DNA from: CBDEVH01 sp965243565
GTDB lineage: Bacteria; Pseudomonadota; Gammaproteobacteria; Tethybacterales; Persebacteraceae
DNA: 64,000 nucleotides
Direction of reading: 5' to 3'
Assembly (NCBI GenBank): GCA_965243565.1
Contig: OZ251571.1
Span: 372,001 to 436,000, forward strand
Shown: positions 61,662-64,000 of the stretch, in pieces
How the letters are laid out: the number at the start of each line of letters is the position of its first letter
How positions within the stretch are numbered: position 1 is the stretch's first letter
The notes under the pieces: model-generated
Database searches by the model: none
Told to the model about the DNA's origin: nothing
Seen by the model: only the letters and a program-made list of their open reading frames with translations
Program-made: the position numbers and the translations under genes

Positions 61662-62294
61662 TTATCCGCCGTTGCCGTCTTCGACGGTAACTTTTTCGTT
61701 GAATAAATCGCCAGAGCTGTCGTCATTGGTAATGACGTAACCAATATAGGGGATATTGCGGTTTAGTTGGGCACAATCAATGCCGTAGCCAACGACAAAT
61801 AGGTTTGGGATAATAAAACCAGACCAGTCGATGGGGACTTCAACCGTACGGCGTGATGGTTTATCAAGCATGGCACAGACCGATATAGATTTGGGATTGC
61901 GAGTTTTGAGTATGGCAAGTACACGTGTGAGCGTGTTGCCAGAATCGATAATATCTTCAATGAGCATAACATCGTAACCAGCGATGCTGGAATCTAAATC
62001 TTTTAGAATTTGCACATCGCCCGATGATACGGTGGTATTGCCGTAAGATGATACGGTCATAAAATCCACTTCAACTGGTATGGTTAATAGGCGCACTAAA
62101 TCGGCAATAAAGATAAATGAGCCACGCAACAAACCTATTACCACTAATTTTTCGGTATCGCGGTAATGTTCGTTAATTTCTTTGGCTAAAACACGCAGAC
62201 GCGCATCAATACGGTCTTTGTCTATCAGTGTGTGAATGGTTTGAACACCGTCTTGGGTTAGGACACTGGGCTTTTGATATTTTGTTTTATCCAT
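61662..62294 (-). CDS. hpt: hypoxanthine phosphoribosyltransferase
   Basis: Salvages hypoxanthine (and perhaps guanine) to the nucleotide with PRPP. The 210-residue protein is longer than the usual 180 by N- and C-terminal tails. The PRPP loop VMLIEDIIDSGNTLTRVL and VIGLLRGSFIFIADLVR are clear. Together with apt at 10284, the organism has purine salvage of both types. Upstream of it on the same strand is trpG. Confidence 0.9.
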   Translation of the reverse strand: MDKTKYQKPSVLTQDGVQTIHTLIDKDRIDARLRVLAKEINEHYRDTEKLVVIGLLRGSFIFIADLVRLLTIPVEVDFMTVSSYGNTTVSSGDVQILKDLDSSIAGYDVMLIEDIIDSGNTLTRVLAILKTRNPKSISVCAMLDKPSRRTVEVPIDWSGFIIPNLFVVGYGIDCAQLNRNIPYIGYVITNDDSSGDLFNEKVTVEDGNGG

Positions 62295-62314
62295 TGATAC
62301 GTTAGTTTGGTTTG

Positions 62315-62935
62315 TTATAGAGGTAATTTTTCAAGTAATTTTTGTTGGCAGATTGTTAAAAAATTACGAATAAGTAGTTGTCCGTGCCGAGTGGCAAAAG
62401 ATTCTGGGTGAAATTGCAAGCCATAAATCGGGTGATCTTTGTGCTCAATAGCCATTAAGGTTTGTTGGTTTTTTTCGGTAACATAAGCCGATAAATGTAG
62501 GCATGACGGAATAGGTTGGTCTAAATCAGCACAAATTGAGTGATAGCGCATAACTGGCGTTTGATTGGGAACATTGACAAAAAGCGGGTTATTGCCAACA
62601 ATATCAATTTTACTGACTTTGCCATGAACTGGTTCATCGCTTACCTTTAGTTTGCCACCAAACGCATGATATATGCCCTGAAAACCAAGACAAATGCCTA
62701 GTATTGGTGTGCCTTTGCCGCCTTCATTGGCGATGATGTTGGCATTATGCCCGAAGTAATTGACATCTTCAGGAGAGCCGGGACCGGGGCTGATAACAAT
62801 GCCATCATAGGCACTGACATCATTTAGGCTGGGGTGGTCGTTACGAATCACCTTGACCGTAGCCGCCTCTGCTTCAAGTAGATGCAATAAATTATGAGTA
62901 AAGGAATCGTAGTTGTCCACTAGGAGAATATTCAT
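62315..62935 (-). CDS. trpG: anthranilate synthase component II (glutamine amidotransferase)
   Basis: Releases ammonia from glutamine for component I. The 206-residue class I amidotransferase has VDNYDSFTHNLLHLL, ISPGPGSPED, the nucleophile Cys82 in ILGICLGFQGI and GLQFHPES with the catalytic His. It overlaps trpE by four bases (ATGA). In many bacteria the same protein also serves 4-aminobenzoate synthesis. Confidence 0.92.
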   Translation of the reverse strand: MNILLVDNYDSFTHNLLHLLEAEAATVKVIRNDHPSLNDVSAYDGIVISPGPGSPEDVNYFGHNANIIANEGGKGTPILGICLGFQGIYHAFGGKLKVSDEPVHGKVSKIDIVGNNPLFVNVPNQTPVMRYHSICADLDQPIPSCLHLSAYVTEKNQQTLMAIEHKDHPIYGLQFHPESFATRHGQLLIRNFLTICQQKLLEKLPL

Positions 62936-64000
62936 TCTTGCGATCCTAATTCTCTTAGTGTTTGTTGCATTGCGGCTAGTTTATTGGTTACTTCATTGTA
63001 TTCTTTTTCGGCAACGGAATCAAAAACAACACCAGCCGATGTTTGGGCGTAGCAGTTGTCTTGATGACAAAATATACTGCGAATGGGTAGGCAAAAATCG
63101 CAATCACCAGATAAGCTAAACCGTCCGACGGCACCGCCATAAACACCGCGTGGGGTGGATTCATTACCATCGATAATTTTAATGGTTTCTAGCTTGGGTG
63201 CTCCCGTAACCACGCCACCGGGAAATATGGCAGCCAGCACGTCATAAGCACTTTTATTGGGTTGTTGAATACCAGTAATATTGGATACAATGTGTTGAAC
63301 ATGGCTAAATTTGATGATGTACATCAAGTCGGAAATTTTAACGGTTTGGGGAAGGCACACCCGTGATAAGTCGTTGCGATGTAAATCGACCAACATATTA
63401 TGTTCGGCAATTTCTTTGAGATTGGTTAGCAGCTGTCGTGCCAGCTCGGTGTCTTCTGCGTCGCTTTTACCGCGGTGAATAGTACCAGCGGTAGGGGTGG
63501 TAAGCACTTGCCCTTGATTGCTTGAAATTAATATTTCGGGACTGGCACCAAAAATCTCTTCGACATCGTTTTTAACATAAAACATGTAAGGGCTGGGGTT
63601 AATTTGGCGTAGGCGGTTGTAAATGGCGATTTTATCTCCCTGAATGTCATACAGTGATTTAAAACCGACTTCGGATTGAAAAGAATACCCTTGTCGAATT
63701 TTTTCGCGCGTGGACTCAACCGCTTGTAAAAAGTTTTCTTTGGTTTCGCTGTGTCCTAAAAATTGAACACTTTTTAATGTATTGGGGATATCATAAGCAC
63801 TTGCGGCTTTTAGTAGTGATTGTGCGAGTTCTAGCCGATTTTCGCCATACGTATAATAAGTGAGGGTTTGAGTTGTTGTATCAAACAGTAGCCCATCGGT
63901 ATATAAGCACAACTGAAAAGGTTTAAACAAAGCATGTTCTTTTAGTTGTAAGCTTGGTTCAAAATAATTAACCGCTTCGTGCGAAAAATAACCGATAAGT
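62932..64000 (-). CDS. trpE: anthranilate synthase component I, partial (start beyond window)
   Basis: Chorismate-using subunit of anthranilate synthase. The frame stays open to the right edge (LIGYFSHEAVNYFEP before residue L of a TTG at 63930), so the 5' part is missing. Seen motifs: PTAGTIHRGKSDAEDT, EHNMLVDLHRNDLSRV, QHIVSNITG, PGGVVTGAPK and RGVYGGAVGRFS. The Ala in P-x-A-G-T is found in TrpE, whereas PabB has Lys there, favouring tryptophan synthesis. Confidence 0.9.
   Translation of the reverse strand, partial: LIGYFSHEAVNYFEPSLQLKEHALFKPFQLCLYTDGLLFDTTTQTLTYYTYGENRLELAQSLLKAASAYDIPNTLKSVQFLGHSETKENFLQAVESTREKIRQGYSFQSEVGFKSLYDIQGDKIAIYNRLRQINPSPYMFYVKNDVEEIFGASPEILISSNQGQVLTTPTAGTIHRGKSDAEDTELARQLLTNLKEIAEHNMLVDLHRNDLSRVCLPQTVKISDLMYIIKFSHVQHIVSNITGIQQPNKSAYDVLAAIFPGGVVTGAPKLETIKIIDGNESTPRGVYGGAVGRFSLSGDCDFCLPIRSIFCHQDNCYAQTSAGVVFDSVAEKEYNEVTNKLAAMQQTLRELGSQE

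Overview
The window reads as one contiguous piece of a moderately AT-rich gammaproteobacterial chromosome, probably from an aquatic or host-associated organism. The assignment rests on several small gene orders typical of this class: dapA-bamC, pilT beside yggS-proC, tesA divergent from an ybbA-ybbP type ABC exporter, plsY divergent from folB, hupB-ppiD, ribB-ribH-nusB-thiL-pgpA and rpmH-rnpA-yidC-mnmE. I saw no phage, insertion sequence, CRISPR array or rRNA. Genus cannot be told from the sequence alone.

Layout. 0-14 kb is housekeeping: a YajR-like MFS carrier, a soluble lytic transglycosylase, alaS, purE-purC, an EF-hand protein, a Mn-type superoxide dismutase, manC, apt, uvrB, a GNAT acetyltransferase, a lipoprotein esterase and a tRNA-Ala/tRNA-Glu pair. 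14-26 kb is the main accessory region: a choline-dehydrogenase-like GMC oxidoreductase facing a four-gene polyamine-type ABC importer (potFHIG-like), then DUF2182 and DUF1326 proteins, a DmdA-like tetrahydrofolate-dependent demethylase and an acyl-CoA synthetase. Two ankyrin-repeat genes sit in and after this block, one of them splitting the binding protein from its permeases. An orphan beta-class DNA methyltransferase with a helix-turn-helix-like tail follows, then the DEAD-box helicase rhlE and the ybbP/ybbA/tesA locus.

32-39 kb carries dsbB, the riboflavin/nusB/thiL/pgpA run, a small tail-anchored unknown, a membrane-anchored pentapeptide-repeat gene broken by several frameshifts, and plsY/folB. 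39-43 kb holds an unusual trio: a 2-oxoglutarate/Fe(II) oxygenase, a 638-residue protein I do not recognise, and an ELM1-family (alphaproteobacterial/mitochondrial-type) protein. After katG and fabI come ppiD, tRNA-Asp, hupB, tRNA-Val, tsaD, ogt, xerD, engB, dapA, bamC, a metallo-beta-lactamase-fold hydrolase, pilT, yggS, proC, mnmE, yidC, rnpA and rpmH (44 codons). The window ends with an isochorismatase-like hydrolase, hpt, trpG and trpE, the last running off the right edge.

How it fits together. The 14-25 kb block looks like uptake plus catabolism of a methylated small molecule (choline/betaine or dimethylsulfoniopropionate type): import by the ABC system, oxidation by the GMC enzyme, demethylation onto tetrahydrofolate, CoA activation of the acid product. 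The DUF2182/DUF1326 pair inside it is cysteine-rich and uncharacterised. The most interesting places are this block, the 39-43 kb trio, the decayed pentapeptide gene and the first ankyrin gene, whose signal peptide lies in another frame.
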